Shown here: in pieces, positions 1-6,441 of the stretch
Numbering within the stretch: the stretch's first letter is position 1
How the letters are laid out: each line of letters opens with the position of its first letter
Assembly: GCA_025457845.1 (NCBI GenBank)
Contig: JALOTO010000045.1
Span: 1 to 9,665 of the forward strand
Direction of reading: 5' to 3'
DNA from: Thermoplasmata archaeon
GTDB lineage: Archaea > Thermoplasmatota > Thermoplasmata > UBA10834
Length of the DNA: 9,665 bases
Made by a program: the position numbers and the translations under genes
Notes under the pieces: generated by a model
What the model was told of the DNA's origin: nothing
Seen by the model: only the letters and a program-made list of their open reading frames with translations
The model's database searches: none

Positions 1-131
1 ATGTCGATGTACTTCTTCCCGTCTGCGTCCCAGACCCAGACGCCTTTGGCCTTCGAGATCACCACGGGGAGCGGATGGTAGTTGTGCGCGCCGTAGGTCC
101 TCTCGATGTCGATGTAGTCCTTGGACTTCAT
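1..131 (-). CDS. rocD: Ornithine/acetylornithine aminotransferase, N-terminal fragment (runs off left edge)
   Basis: The first 43 codons are visible; the rest lies outside the window. The reading contains [12 protein letters not shown] followed by [14 protein letters not shown]. This is the characteristic N-terminus of class-III, PLP-dependent ornithine aminotransferases, which convert ornithine and 2-oxoglutarate to glutamate semialdehyde and glutamate in the cytoplasm. The catalytic lysine and PLP site are not in view, so ornithine specificity cannot be separated from acetylornithine or related omega-amino substrates. The start is ATG at 131, preceded by a good SD site (AAGGAGA on the minus strand, 141-147) nine bases upstream. 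An earlier ATG at the SD runs into a stop after three codons. The family is recognised from the pattern of residues; the exact substrate is inferred. Confidence 0.85.
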   Translation of the reverse strand, partial: MKSKDYIDIERTYGAHNYHPLPVVISKAKGVWVWDADGKKYID

Positions 132-140
132 TCGTTCATC

Positions 141-147
141 TCTCCTT
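141..147 (-). promoter_or_regulatory. Shine-Dalgarno site of the aminotransferase gene
   Basis: Minus-strand AAGGAGA, nine bases before ATG 131. It fixes the start, because the only other nearby ATG (just upstream, in another frame) stops after three codons. Confidence 0.6.
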
Positions 148-190
148 GCGGGCCGAGTAGGCCCTCGTCGGGCCTCCGAAAGCGCTCGGC

Positions 191-200
191 CCTTAAAAAC
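191..200 (-). promoter_or_regulatory. TATA-like element for the aminotransferase gene; its T-run may also terminate the DUF998 transcript
   Basis: Minus-strand GTTTTTAAGG sits about 26 bases before a predicted transcription start near 169, giving a leader of roughly 38 bases that contains the SD site. The same T5 run lies about 30 bases after the stop of the DUF998 gene, where an archaeal oligo-T terminator would be expected. Both roles are inferred from position and composition. Confidence 0.4.
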
Positions 201-230
201 ATGGTCCGCTCAGCCGGCGGGTGGTCGTGG

Positions 231-848
231 TCACGGCAACCTGTGGCCCGTCATCAGCCAGACGGTCGCCGAGGAGATGGATGCGCCCCAGAACAGGGCC
301 AGGAGGACCGCGACGGTCTCCGACGCGGGGCCCGTGCCGGAGGCACCGACCCCCAGACCGAGCAGGAACACCGCGGACGAGAGGGCCCATCCGGCCCTCC
401 CGAGGGCGTTTGACCGGTACAGGGCGATGGATATCAGGCCGATGGAGGCCTCCAGGACCAGGAAGAAGGAGACGGAGACCACAGTATGCAGGTCGCCGTA
501 GTCCTCGGTGAAGATCCCGACGCTGACGAGGAGGATCCCCGCCGACGCCAGGACCATCTTGCCGGTGGCCGATGTGGCACTCTTTGGGAGCAGCTGACCC
601 AGGCCGGACCACGCGAACAGCGACATCAGCACTCCGGCGCATATCACCGCGGAGTTGAACGCCCACGCACCCGGGCCGACCCCGAGGTCGCTGAGGTAGT
701 CCTCGAAGAAGTCATATCCCGAGTCGATCGACACGGCCACGGAGTAGAGCGCGAGGAAGGAGATGCAGGAGAGCAGGCCGAAGGATGCGCCGAGAACGGG
801 TGAAGGAGATCTCATCGTCCCGAAACGGGATTCGACCTCCGAGGCCAT
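231..848 (-). CDS. DUF998 family integral membrane protein
   Basis: The 205-residue product is strongly hydrophobic, with about six predicted membrane segments (roughly residues 17-40, 60-82, 97-113, 121-144, 152-170, 178-200). Features typical of DUF998 are the YDFFEDYLSDLG segment (residues 45-56) after the first helix, the FNSAVICAGVL stretch that follows, and GIFTEDYGDLHTVVS with His121 in the central loop. The biochemical role of the family is not known to me; it is a six-helix membrane protein of unknown function. Two starts are possible: ATG 848, or ATG 815 (194 residues, beginning MRSPSPVLG). The second lies about 35 bases after a TATA-like CTTTATGG on the minus strand, so a short-leader transcript starting near 824 would favour it. 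No well-spaced SD supports either. It stands alone, between the aminotransferase gene and the antiporter. Confidence 0.72.
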   Translation of the reverse strand: MASEVESRFGTMRSPSPVLGASFGLLSCISFLALYSVAVSIDSGYDFFEDYLSDLGVGPGAWAFNSAVICAGVLMSLFAWSGLGQLLPKSATSATGKMVLASAGILLVSVGIFTEDYGDLHTVVSVSFFLVLEASIGLISIALYRSNALGRAGWALSSAVFLLGLGVGASGTGPASETVAVLLALFWGASISSATVWLMTGHRLP

Positions 849-1018
849 AAAGATGCCCGCCCCTCGCGCCAGCCACGAAGGTTCTGCATGAAACTCGACC
901 TGTTCCCCGAAGCGTACCTCCGGAAGGCGTGGCGGGGATCGGTTCCTTGGTCATGGGCGAGTAGATTGGCGCTTATCTGAAGCATACGGGCGGGAGCTGG
1001 AAGCATGCCTCAGCCGCG
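849..1018. other. Intergenic region with no supported gene
   Basis: This 170-base gap separates the antiporter stop from the DUF998 start. I looked for a tRNA, a small gene and a terminator and found none convincing. A 30-codon plus-strand frame starting at 888 (MKLDLFPEAYLRKAW...) has no SD and no recognisable relative. The DUF998 promoter presumably lies at its left end, near CTTTATGG on the minus strand. Confidence 0.5.
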
Positions 1019-2818
1019 TCAGTTGTTCGGTTCCGTCGGGAGGGCCTTGACGACGCCGTACACCGGCTTCGGCACGTCGATCAGGTCGTCGTCAGACTGC
1101 TCCTCTATCCCCGGGGGCCCCCTTAGCGCGAAAACCTTCTCGGGCCCGCTAGGGTCACCACTGTAGAGCCGCTTGTAGGCCAACGACATCGCCGAAAGGA
1201 CCGTGACGACGTACGCCAGCGCCACCAGGAGCGAGACCTGCCATACGACCGACCAGACCGACACAATGATGAGGACCGACACTATCGCACCGATGACGAC
1301 GGCGGAGACGAGGGAGACGATTGGCTCCCTGTCGTTGCTCGAGACGCCTATGTTGGCATAGTTGACGTGGCGCGCGATGTCGCGCACCTCGTACCTGGCG
1401 ACGAATGCGAAGGAGACCGTCACGGCCGCGCCCCCGACCACGAACATCCAGTGCAGCAGGTCGGAGGTCATGAGGATGCCGATGCAGACCGGCAGGAAGA
1501 GGAGCAGGAGGGCCCCTGTCGTCCTGGCTCCTTTGAAGAGTTTTAGCTGGGCGGGCATGATGGCCTTCCCCATGGTCCTGGACACGATGGCTCCTGAGAA
1601 CTTCGCGGATGGCGGCATGGCCCTCGCCACGGCCATCGCGAGCCTAGCCGAATGCTTCACGAGCGGGGTCGATATCGCACTCATGCCGAAGCAGAACAGG
1701 CCTGCGAAGGCGTTCAACTGGGCCCCCATCGTCGCGCCCTTCACACTGCTGCCCACGCTGGCGTAGAGGACGGATTCGACGCCTCGACCGCAGAGGCTCG
1801 TGCCTATGGTCGCCGAGGCGCGCGAGGAGAACCCCATGAAGTAGGAGACGGCGGACATCACCAACCCCTCGTACATGACGACCAGAGGTATCGCGAGGAC
1901 GACCATCCACGCGGCCGTCCCGAACATCGCGGGGTCGATCATCATGCCGAAGGACGTGAAGAATATGGCCACGAAGGCGTCCTTGAAGGACTCGAGCTTC
2001 GACTGTATCCGCTGGGAGACCTTGCTCTCGGCCAGGATCATCCCGACGAAGAACGCACCTATGATCGCCGGGACGCCCATGACCGCGGCGAGCCCCGACG
2101 TCAGGAACACTATCCCGAGGGCGAACAGGATGAACAGCTCGTCGTTCTCGATGCTGTTGAAGAACTTGACGACACGCGGGATGGCCCACATTGCTATCCA
2201 CACGAAGAACGCGTAGAACGCCGCCATGCCGAGGAGCAGCCTGCCGTAAGCCACCGGGTCCGCATCAGGCTGGACGATCATCCCGCTGGTGACGGACAGG
2301 ATGAGCATTGCAATGAAGGTCTCGACCACCACAAGGCCTATGAGGAACTCGACCTCGGGGCTCGACATCCGCTTGAGGTCGAACAGGATCTTCATCGCTA
2401 TGCTCGTGCTGCTCATCGCGATGACACCCGCGAGGAATATGGAGTCTATCAGCGGCCAGCCGAGGAACGACGCGAAGGTGAACCCGACGAACAGCCCGAC
2501 GCTCGTGTCTATGACCGCGAGGATAATCGCAGGGGTCCTGGTCTTCTTCAGCTTGGAGAATGAGAATTCCAGGCCGACGAAGAACATCAACATGATGAGG
2601 CCGACGAAGGAGAGTATCCCTATCAGGGTCATGTCCGAGATCAAGCCGTGGTACTCCATGCCGAAGACCTCGATGCTGATCTTCGGCCCGATCAGGATGC
2701 CTATGACGATGTAGCCGATCATGACCGACTGGCTGACCCTGCCGGCCACGGTGGCCGCGATGAACGCCAAGAGCATTATGGCGCCGAGCTGGAAGAGTAT
2801 CTCGGGGTCGGAGATCAT
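1019..2818 (-). CDS. CPA2-type cation/proton antiporter (Na_H_Exchanger fold) with an extra C-terminal membrane module
   Basis: The 599-residue protein starts MISDPEILFQLGAIML and has the Na+/H+ exchanger fold over residues 5 to about 400. Landmarks are GYIVIGILIGP (35-45), FFVGLEFSFSKLKK (79-92), GVIAMSSTSIAMK (131-143), GVPAIIGAFFVGMILAES (248-265), FFTSFGMMIDP (286-296) and CGRGVESVLYASVG (343-356). It probably exchanges Na+ or K+ for protons at the cell membrane. At the ion-binding position on the fifth helix, where relatives have Asn/Gln/Glu/Asp followed by Asp, this protein has Glu166-Thr167. No nucleotide-binding TrkA-N/RCK domain follows. Instead there are three or four more hydrophobic segments (about 435-548) and a charged 50-residue tail. 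No SD precedes ATG 2818; a TATA-like CATATC about 29 bases upstream suggests a leaderless message. The family call is firm; the ion is not known. Confidence 0.88.
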   Translation of the reverse strand: MISDPEILFQLGAIMLLAFIAATVAGRVSQSVMIGYIVIGILIGPKISIEVFGMEYHGLISDMTLIGILSFVGLIMLMFFVGLEFSFSKLKKTRTPAIILAVIDTSVGLFVGFTFASFLGWPLIDSIFLAGVIAMSSTSIAMKILFDLKRMSSPEVEFLIGLVVVETFIAMLILSVTSGMIVQPDADPVAYGRLLLGMAAFYAFFVWIAMWAIPRVVKFFNSIENDELFILFALGIVFLTSGLAAVMGVPAIIGAFFVGMILAESKVSQRIQSKLESFKDAFVAIFFTSFGMMIDPAMFGTAAWMVVLAIPLVVMYEGLVMSAVSYFMGFSSRASATIGTSLCGRGVESVLYASVGSSVKGATMGAQLNAFAGLFCFGMSAISTPLVKHSARLAMAVARAMPPSAKFSGAIVSRTMGKAIMPAQLKLFKGARTTGALLLLFLPVCIGILMTSDLLHWMFVVGGAAVTVSFAFVARYEVRDIARHVNYANIGVSSNDREPIVSLVSAVVIGAIVSVLIIVSVWSVVWQVSLLVALAYVVTVLSAMSLAYKRLYSGDPSGPEKVFALRGPPGIEEQSDDDLIDVPKPVYGVVKALPTEPNN

Positions 2819-2843
2819 CTAGCTTGCACGTCCGCTTCGCTGA

Positions 2844-2852
2844 GATATGATG
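2844..2852 (-). promoter_or_regulatory. TATA-like element of the antiporter gene
   Basis: Minus-strand CATCATATC is centred about 29 bases before ATG 2818, which has no SD. That fits a leaderless transcript. A stronger-looking TATA at 2914-2923 would give a leader of about 75 bases, so the choice between them is open. Confidence 0.35.
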
Positions 2853-2913
2853 CACACTGGAGACTATCCGTGCGCCCGCATCCCATCCGGTCGAGCGCAT
2901 CGCCCTGGTGCGT

Positions 2914-2923
2914 ACTTATAGAT
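2914..2923 (-). promoter_or_regulatory. Second TATA-like element upstream of the antiporter gene
   Basis: Minus-strand ATCTATAAGT is the best match to an archaeal TATA box in the 163-base gap between the two transporters. Its presence argues that the antiporter can be transcribed separately from the upstream exchanger. Confidence 0.4.
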
Positions 2924-2958
2924 TGCCGATGGCCCTGGGTAGCCAGTCTAACACCCGT

Positions 2959-2979
2959 CTAGTAGCTGAAAGCTACTAG
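2959..2979. repeat. Perfect inverted repeat (9-base arms, 3-base loop) just after the exchanger gene
   Basis: The arms are CTAGTAGCT (2959-2967) and AGCTACTAG (2971-2979) around GAA (plus strand). The element begins three bases past the exchanger's stop on the minus strand. In RNA it would form a tight hairpin at the very end of the message. No T-run follows it in either direction, so a bacterial-type terminator is unlikely. It could stabilise or process the 3' end, or be a palindromic protein-binding site. Confidence 0.6.
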
Positions 2980-2981
2980 GC

Positions 2982-4031
2982 TCAGCCCGTTCCGACGGCG
3001 AAGAGCAGGATGATGTAGATCACGTAAAGCGAGCCCGAGGTGAGCATGACCTTGTAGTCGATGAAGTTCCTCACCCTCACGTTGTAGTACATCCATCCCG
3101 CGGCCACTAGGGCGATCACGATGCTCACGATGTTGATCGGCTCGAGGGACCACTCCGTGAAAAGCAGCCCGATGCTGACAGGGATGCTGCTCTGGAAGAC
3201 CATTGCCCCTGTGATGTTCCCGAGGGCCAGGGTGTCCTTGGAGCGCCAGTACCAGATGACGCTGTTGAACTTCTCAGGGAGCTCGGTCGCGATCGGGGCT
3301 ATGAGGAATGCGAGAACCATGGCAGGTATCCCGACGGATGTCGACACCTCCTCAACCTCCGTCACGAAGAGCTTCGCACCGAGTATGATGCCGAGGAGCG
3401 CTGCGATCACCTGGAGAACGATCAGCGTCATCCCGATCCCGCCCTTGGAGGGCGGCACCCTGCAGACCTTCGAGAGGTAGAGCATCGGGCACGACCCCTC
3501 CTTGGCCTCGCAATCGTCCTTGAGGGTGCGCCTCACGTAGAGGATGTAGGCCAAGAGCAGCAGGCCCGCGAAGCCATACTTGATGTAAGTCGCGTCGAAC
3601 ATGTCCTGGGTCCCGAGCAGGCCTGCAACGAACGCTAGGGAATAGGCTACCATGAAGTAGAGCAGGTCGCGCTCGGCGTGGTCCTTGTGCAGCACGAGGT
3701 TCGGCTTGCGCTTACCCTTCTTGTATGTGTAGTACACCGCGACGCCGCCGATGAACATCGCGAGGGTCCCGAGCATGAACGGCGCCCCGAGGATTGCGCC
3801 CTCCCCGATCTCCTCGCCGTGACCGTTGCTGCCCATGAAGATGGCGATCATGGGGATTATGGTCTCAGGCATGGCCGTGCCGACAGCCGCCAGGATGCTC
3901 CCCGTCGCCGTCTCGGCCAGTCCCAGCCTCAGCCCGAGCCATTCGATCCCGTTCGTGAAGACTTCGCAGCTGAGCAGAATCACTAGAAGGGATGCGATCA
4001 GTATGGCGATGTTCGCAATCTCGACTGCCAT
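2982..4031 (-). CDS. CaCA superfamily cation exchanger (sodium/calcium antiporter type)
   Basis: The 349-residue membrane protein has the internal duplication of the Ca2+:cation antiporter superfamily. Two alpha-repeats are visible: ILAAVGTAMPETIIPMIA (46-63) then GAILGAPFML (78-87), and LIAPIATELPEKFNSVI (243-259) then GNITGAMVFQSSIPV (271-285). Each half has about five hydrophobic segments. The halves are joined by a polar loop with three cysteines (Cys174, Cys181, Cys190). The glutamates of both PE motifs (Glu56, Glu253) are present, but the second half of each repeat lacks the usual GSN pattern, so calcium specificity is doubtful. ATG 4031 is the only plausible start. Possible TATA elements lie at about 4063-4072 (short leader with a GGGGGATGG purine run) and 4051-4059. 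It precedes the cation/proton antiporter on the same strand, so the two may share ion homeostasis, though that gap carries its own promoter-like sites. Confidence 0.85.
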   Translation of the reverse strand: MAVEIANIAILIASLLVILLSCEVFTNGIEWLGLRLGLAETATGSILAAVGTAMPETIIPMIAIFMGSNGHGEEIGEGAILGAPFMLGTLAMFIGGVAVYYTYKKGKRKPNLVLHKDHAERDLLYFMVAYSLAFVAGLLGTQDMFDATYIKYGFAGLLLLAYILYVRRTLKDDCEAKEGSCPMLYLSKVCRVPPSKGGIGMTLIVLQVIAALLGIILGAKLFVTEVEEVSTSVGIPAMVLAFLIAPIATELPEKFNSVIWYWRSKDTLALGNITGAMVFQSSIPVSIGLLFTEWSLEPINIVSIVIALVAAGWMYYNVRVRNFIDYKVMLTSGSLYVIYIILLFAVGTG

Positions 4032-4062
4032 GCCAGCACCATCCCCCGCCTATACAAAGTCC

Positions 4063-4072
4063 CTACTTAAAG
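4063..4072 (-). promoter_or_regulatory. TATA-like element of the exchanger gene
   Basis: Minus-strand CTTTAAGTAG would place the transcription start near 4042, about 11 bases before ATG 4031. A second candidate (CTTTGTATA, minus strand, 4051-4059) lies closer to the start, so this assignment is tentative. Confidence 0.35.
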
Positions 4073-4122
4073 GATTCTCAGGGACTGCCAGGCAGGCCCG
4101 GCCAAGGATGGTGACGATAATC

Positions 4123-4130
4123 ATTAAGTA
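4123..4130 (+). promoter_or_regulatory. TATA-like element of the MFS transporter / rtcA operon
   Basis: ATTAAGTA is centred about 27 bases before ATG 4154. No SD precedes that ATG, so the spacing fits a leaderless transcript beginning at or next to the start codon. The promoter would serve the MFS gene and the overlapping rtcA. Confidence 0.45.
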
Positions 4131-4153
4131 ATGACACTGGCTGACATGAGCAG

Positions 4154-5428
4154 ATGTTCGGATTCCTGAGATCCAGGGGTTTCAGGACCCCTTGGCACCT
4201 GAGGGCACTCTACATATCCACGTTCCTGCTCCGCATGGCGTTCGGCGGCCTCCTGCTCCTGATAGCCGACTATATCCCGTTCCAAAGTGACTACGAGGCG
4301 CTCTTGAACGTCGCGATCGTAGCAGTACCGTACCCGCTCGCCGAGATGATCACTGCGAACTACTTCGGGATCCTGAGCGACCGAATCGGGAGGAAATCGG
4401 TCATAGTGTTCGGCACTACCCTCGCGTGCATAGTGGTCGCCCTGTACACCCTGTCCAACAACGTATGGTACCTGACCTTCCTGCACGGGATACATGGGAT
4501 AGGCGCGGCTGCGACGGTCGCACCCGCCATCGCCATGATAGCGGACCACGCGGACAAGTGCGACCGTGGCAGGCAGATGGGCTGGTTCGACTACTCGACC
4601 TTCCTCGGCTACATACTAGGGGCCGTCGTGGGAGGCTTCATGATAGACTACACTGGATCGAGGCTGGGGTTCCTCATCATCGCACTGATGCTCGCCGCCT
4701 CGGCCATCATGCTGCAGGCCCTGGTGCACAAGGAACCGGCACGGGCGGGATCGCACATCGCTGCTGGCTTCCAGGAACTGAAGACCGTCTTCCGAATCCG
4801 GGAGATCAGGCTGATGTTCCCCATATGGCTCATAATCGCTACCCTGCTCGGCCTGGCCATCACATACCTTCCGAGGATACTGCTGAGCGCGGACGTCTCG
4901 GGCTCGACCATAGGGATCATGTTCGCCGCGGCCGGGGTTGCCCTGGGCCTCCTGCAGCCGTTCTGGGGCAAGGTCTCGGACATCGTCGGAAGGATACCCG
5001 TCATGGCCTATGGCGTCTTCAGCATCTTCGGCATAGCCATCATCCTCGTCTTCTTCCTCGACTCGGCGTTCACCGAGACCGACGGGGTCATCGAGTACCA
5101 CCTCGTCGGACTGATCCCGCTGGCAATATTCGGCCTCGGAGCGGGGGCGTTCGTCCCCGCGGCCTTGGCTATGATGGCGGACTCTACCAACGAGAGGAAT
5201 TACGGCGCCACCATGGGCCTGTACTCCTTCGCGCTCGGCTTCGGGGCGTTCATCGCAGAGGCCCTAGGCCTCGGCATAATCGTAGCCAGCGGGGACGAGA
5301 GGGCGCCCGCGTGGATACTCTACTTCGCCGCAGGCCTCATAGCGCTCGCGGTGGTCCTCATGGTGGTGTTCTTCCTCTCATCCATGCTGAAGAAGTGGTT
5401 CGCGGGGAGGAAAGTGGACCCGGGATGA
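4154..5428 (+). CDS. Major facilitator superfamily (MFS) transporter
   Basis: The 424-residue protein has about twelve hydrophobic segments in two halves of six, the normal MFS size. The loop between helices 2 and 3 carries the signature GILSDRIGRKSV (72-83). The equivalent loop of the second half reads FWGKVSDIVGRIPV. A glycine-rich stretch GWFDYSTFLGYILGAVVGG (143-161) resembles motif C of drug/proton antiporters, which hints at proton-coupled export, but the substrate cannot be read from the sequence. ATG 4154 is the first in-frame start after a stop at 4142-4144; it has no SD and is probably leaderless. Its TGA overlaps the ATG of rtcA (ATGA), so the two genes are almost certainly cotranscribed and translationally coupled. 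It is divergent from the CaCA exchanger. Confidence 0.88.
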   Translation: MFGFLRSRGFRTPWHLRALYISTFLLRMAFGGLLLLIADYIPFQSDYEALLNVAIVAVPYPLAEMITANYFGILSDRIGRKSVIVFGTTLACIVVALYTLSNNVWYLTFLHGIHGIGAAATVAPAIAMIADHADKCDRGRQMGWFDYSTFLGYILGAVVGGFMIDYTGSRLGFLIIALMLAASAIMLQALVHKEPARAGSHIAAGFQELKTVFRIREIRLMFPIWLIIATLLGLAITYLPRILLSADVSGSTIGIMFAAAGVALGLLQPFWGKVSDIVGRIPVMAYGVFSIFGIAIILVFFLDSAFTETDGVIEYHLVGLIPLAIFGLGAGAFVPAALAMMADSTNERNYGATMGLYSFALGFGAFIAEALGLGIIVASGDERAPAWILYFAAGLIALAVVLMVVFFLSSMLKKWFAGRKVDPG

Positions 5429-6441
5429 TAGAGGTAGACGGCTCTTACGGAGAAGGCGGGGGTCAGGTCCTAAGGACGGCGGTCTCGATGGCGGCCGTAC
5501 TCGGGAAGGATGTCCGGGTCGACAACATAAGGGCGGGTCGACCGACCCCTGGCATGATGGCACAACACGTCACCAGCGTCGAGGCGGTGGCGCAGATCAC
5601 GGACGCCCAGGTCGACGGGCTGCACACGGGCTCGAAGGAGATCGTGTTCAGGCCTGGGAAGCTGGTCGGGGGCGAGTTCGAGCTCGACGTCGGGACCGCC
5701 GGGAGCATCCCGCTGGTCATCCAAGCGTGCATCCTGCCGGCCGCGCTCTCGAAGGGGGCGGTGTCCATGTTGATCCGCGGGGGGACGGACGTCAAGTGGT
5801 CCCCTCCGGTCGACTACCTTGCCCTGGTCCACGTACCCCTGGCAGGGATGTTCGGGCTGCATTGTGAGATAGACGTCGTCCGCCGCGGCTTCTATCCTGA
5901 GGGAGGAGGCGAGGTGAGGGTGGAGATCCCCCGCGTGGGCGGGCTGACAGGCGCGCGGGCGGCTTCGAGGGGAGAGGTGACCGGCATCGAAGGAATCGCG
6001 CACTCCCAGAACCTCCCTGAGCACATCGCGACTCGGATGAAGCATGCCGCGATGAAGCGACTCATCGACACGGGCCAAGTACGGATGACCACCGACATCA
6101 GGAGGGGGCGGAGCACCGGGACCGGCATCACGCTGGCCGCGAAGTGCGAGAACACGGTCATCGGCGCTGCGGCTCTCGGGGAGAAAGGGGTCCCTGCGGA
6201 GAAGGTCGGGGAGAGATGCGCGGACGACCTCGTGGAGAGCCTCGCCTCAGGCGCGACCATCGACGAGCACGCGCTCGACCAGGTGCTGACGTACATGGCG
6301 CTGGCGAGCTCGCCCTCCTCGTTCCTGGCTGAGGATGTGACCCCTCACGCCGAGACGAACATGTGGGTCATTGAGAGGTTCCTCGGACGGAGGTTCGCCA
6401 GGAGACAGGTCGGCAAGCTCGTGGAGGTCTCCACCGTCTAG
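5425..6441 (+). CDS. rtcA: RNA 3'-terminal phosphate cyclase
   Basis: The 338-residue product matches the family's usual length of about 340. It uses ATP to convert a 3'-phosphate at an RNA end to a 2',3'-cyclic phosphate through an enzyme-AMP intermediate. Visible signatures are GSYGEGGGQVLRT (6-18), RAGRPTPGM, SIPLVIQACILPA in the core, and RRGFYPEGGGEV in the middle. The nucleophilic histidine that accepts AMP (His309 in E. coli RtcA) corresponds to His308 in TPHAETNMWVIERFLG (codon 6346-6348). The start is ATG 5425, overlapping the MFS stop. A GGGGAGG purine run lies 14 bases upstream, so coupling to upstream translation probably matters more than its own SD. A long open frame extends upstream through the MFS gene, but it is a shadow and not a fusion. 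No RtcB ligase gene is present in the window. Confidence 0.95.
   Translation: MIEVDGSYGEGGGQVLRTAVSMAAVLGKDVRVDNIRAGRPTPGMMAQHVTSVEAVAQITDAQVDGLHTGSKEIVFRPGKLVGGEFELDVGTAGSIPLVIQACILPAALSKGAVSMLIRGGTDVKWSPPVDYLALVHVPLAGMFGLHCEIDVVRRGFYPEGGGEVRVEIPRVGGLTGARAASRGEVTGIEGIAHSQNLPEHIATRMKHAAMKRLIDTGQVRMTTDIRRGRSTGTGITLAAKCENTVIGAAALGEKGVPAEKVGERCADDLVESLASGATIDEHALDQVLTYMALASSPSSFLAEDVTPHAETNMWVIERFLGRRFARRQVGKLVEVSTV

Noticed and set aside
900..960. Possible tRNA T-arm (GGTTC-like) in the gap between the antiporter and DUF998 genes
   Set aside because: No acceptor, D or anticodon arms can be folded around it on either strand.
888..980. Possible small plus-strand gene (MKLDLFPEAYLRKAW...)
   Set aside because: Only about 30 codons, no SD, no promoter-like element and no recognisable relative.
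1652..2563. 303-codon plus-strand open frame opposite the antiporter
   Set aside because: It is an antisense shadow of the GC-rich antiporter gene: dominated by Glu, Arg and His, with no domain. The minus frame has clear CPA2 motifs.
4426..5424. Long open frame continuous with rtcA that would make a 671-residue fusion protein
   Set aside because: It runs in a second frame of the MFS gene and its product is Arg/His/Gly-rich with no family features. The MFS frame gives a full-length 12-helix protein, and rtcA has a natural start at 5425.
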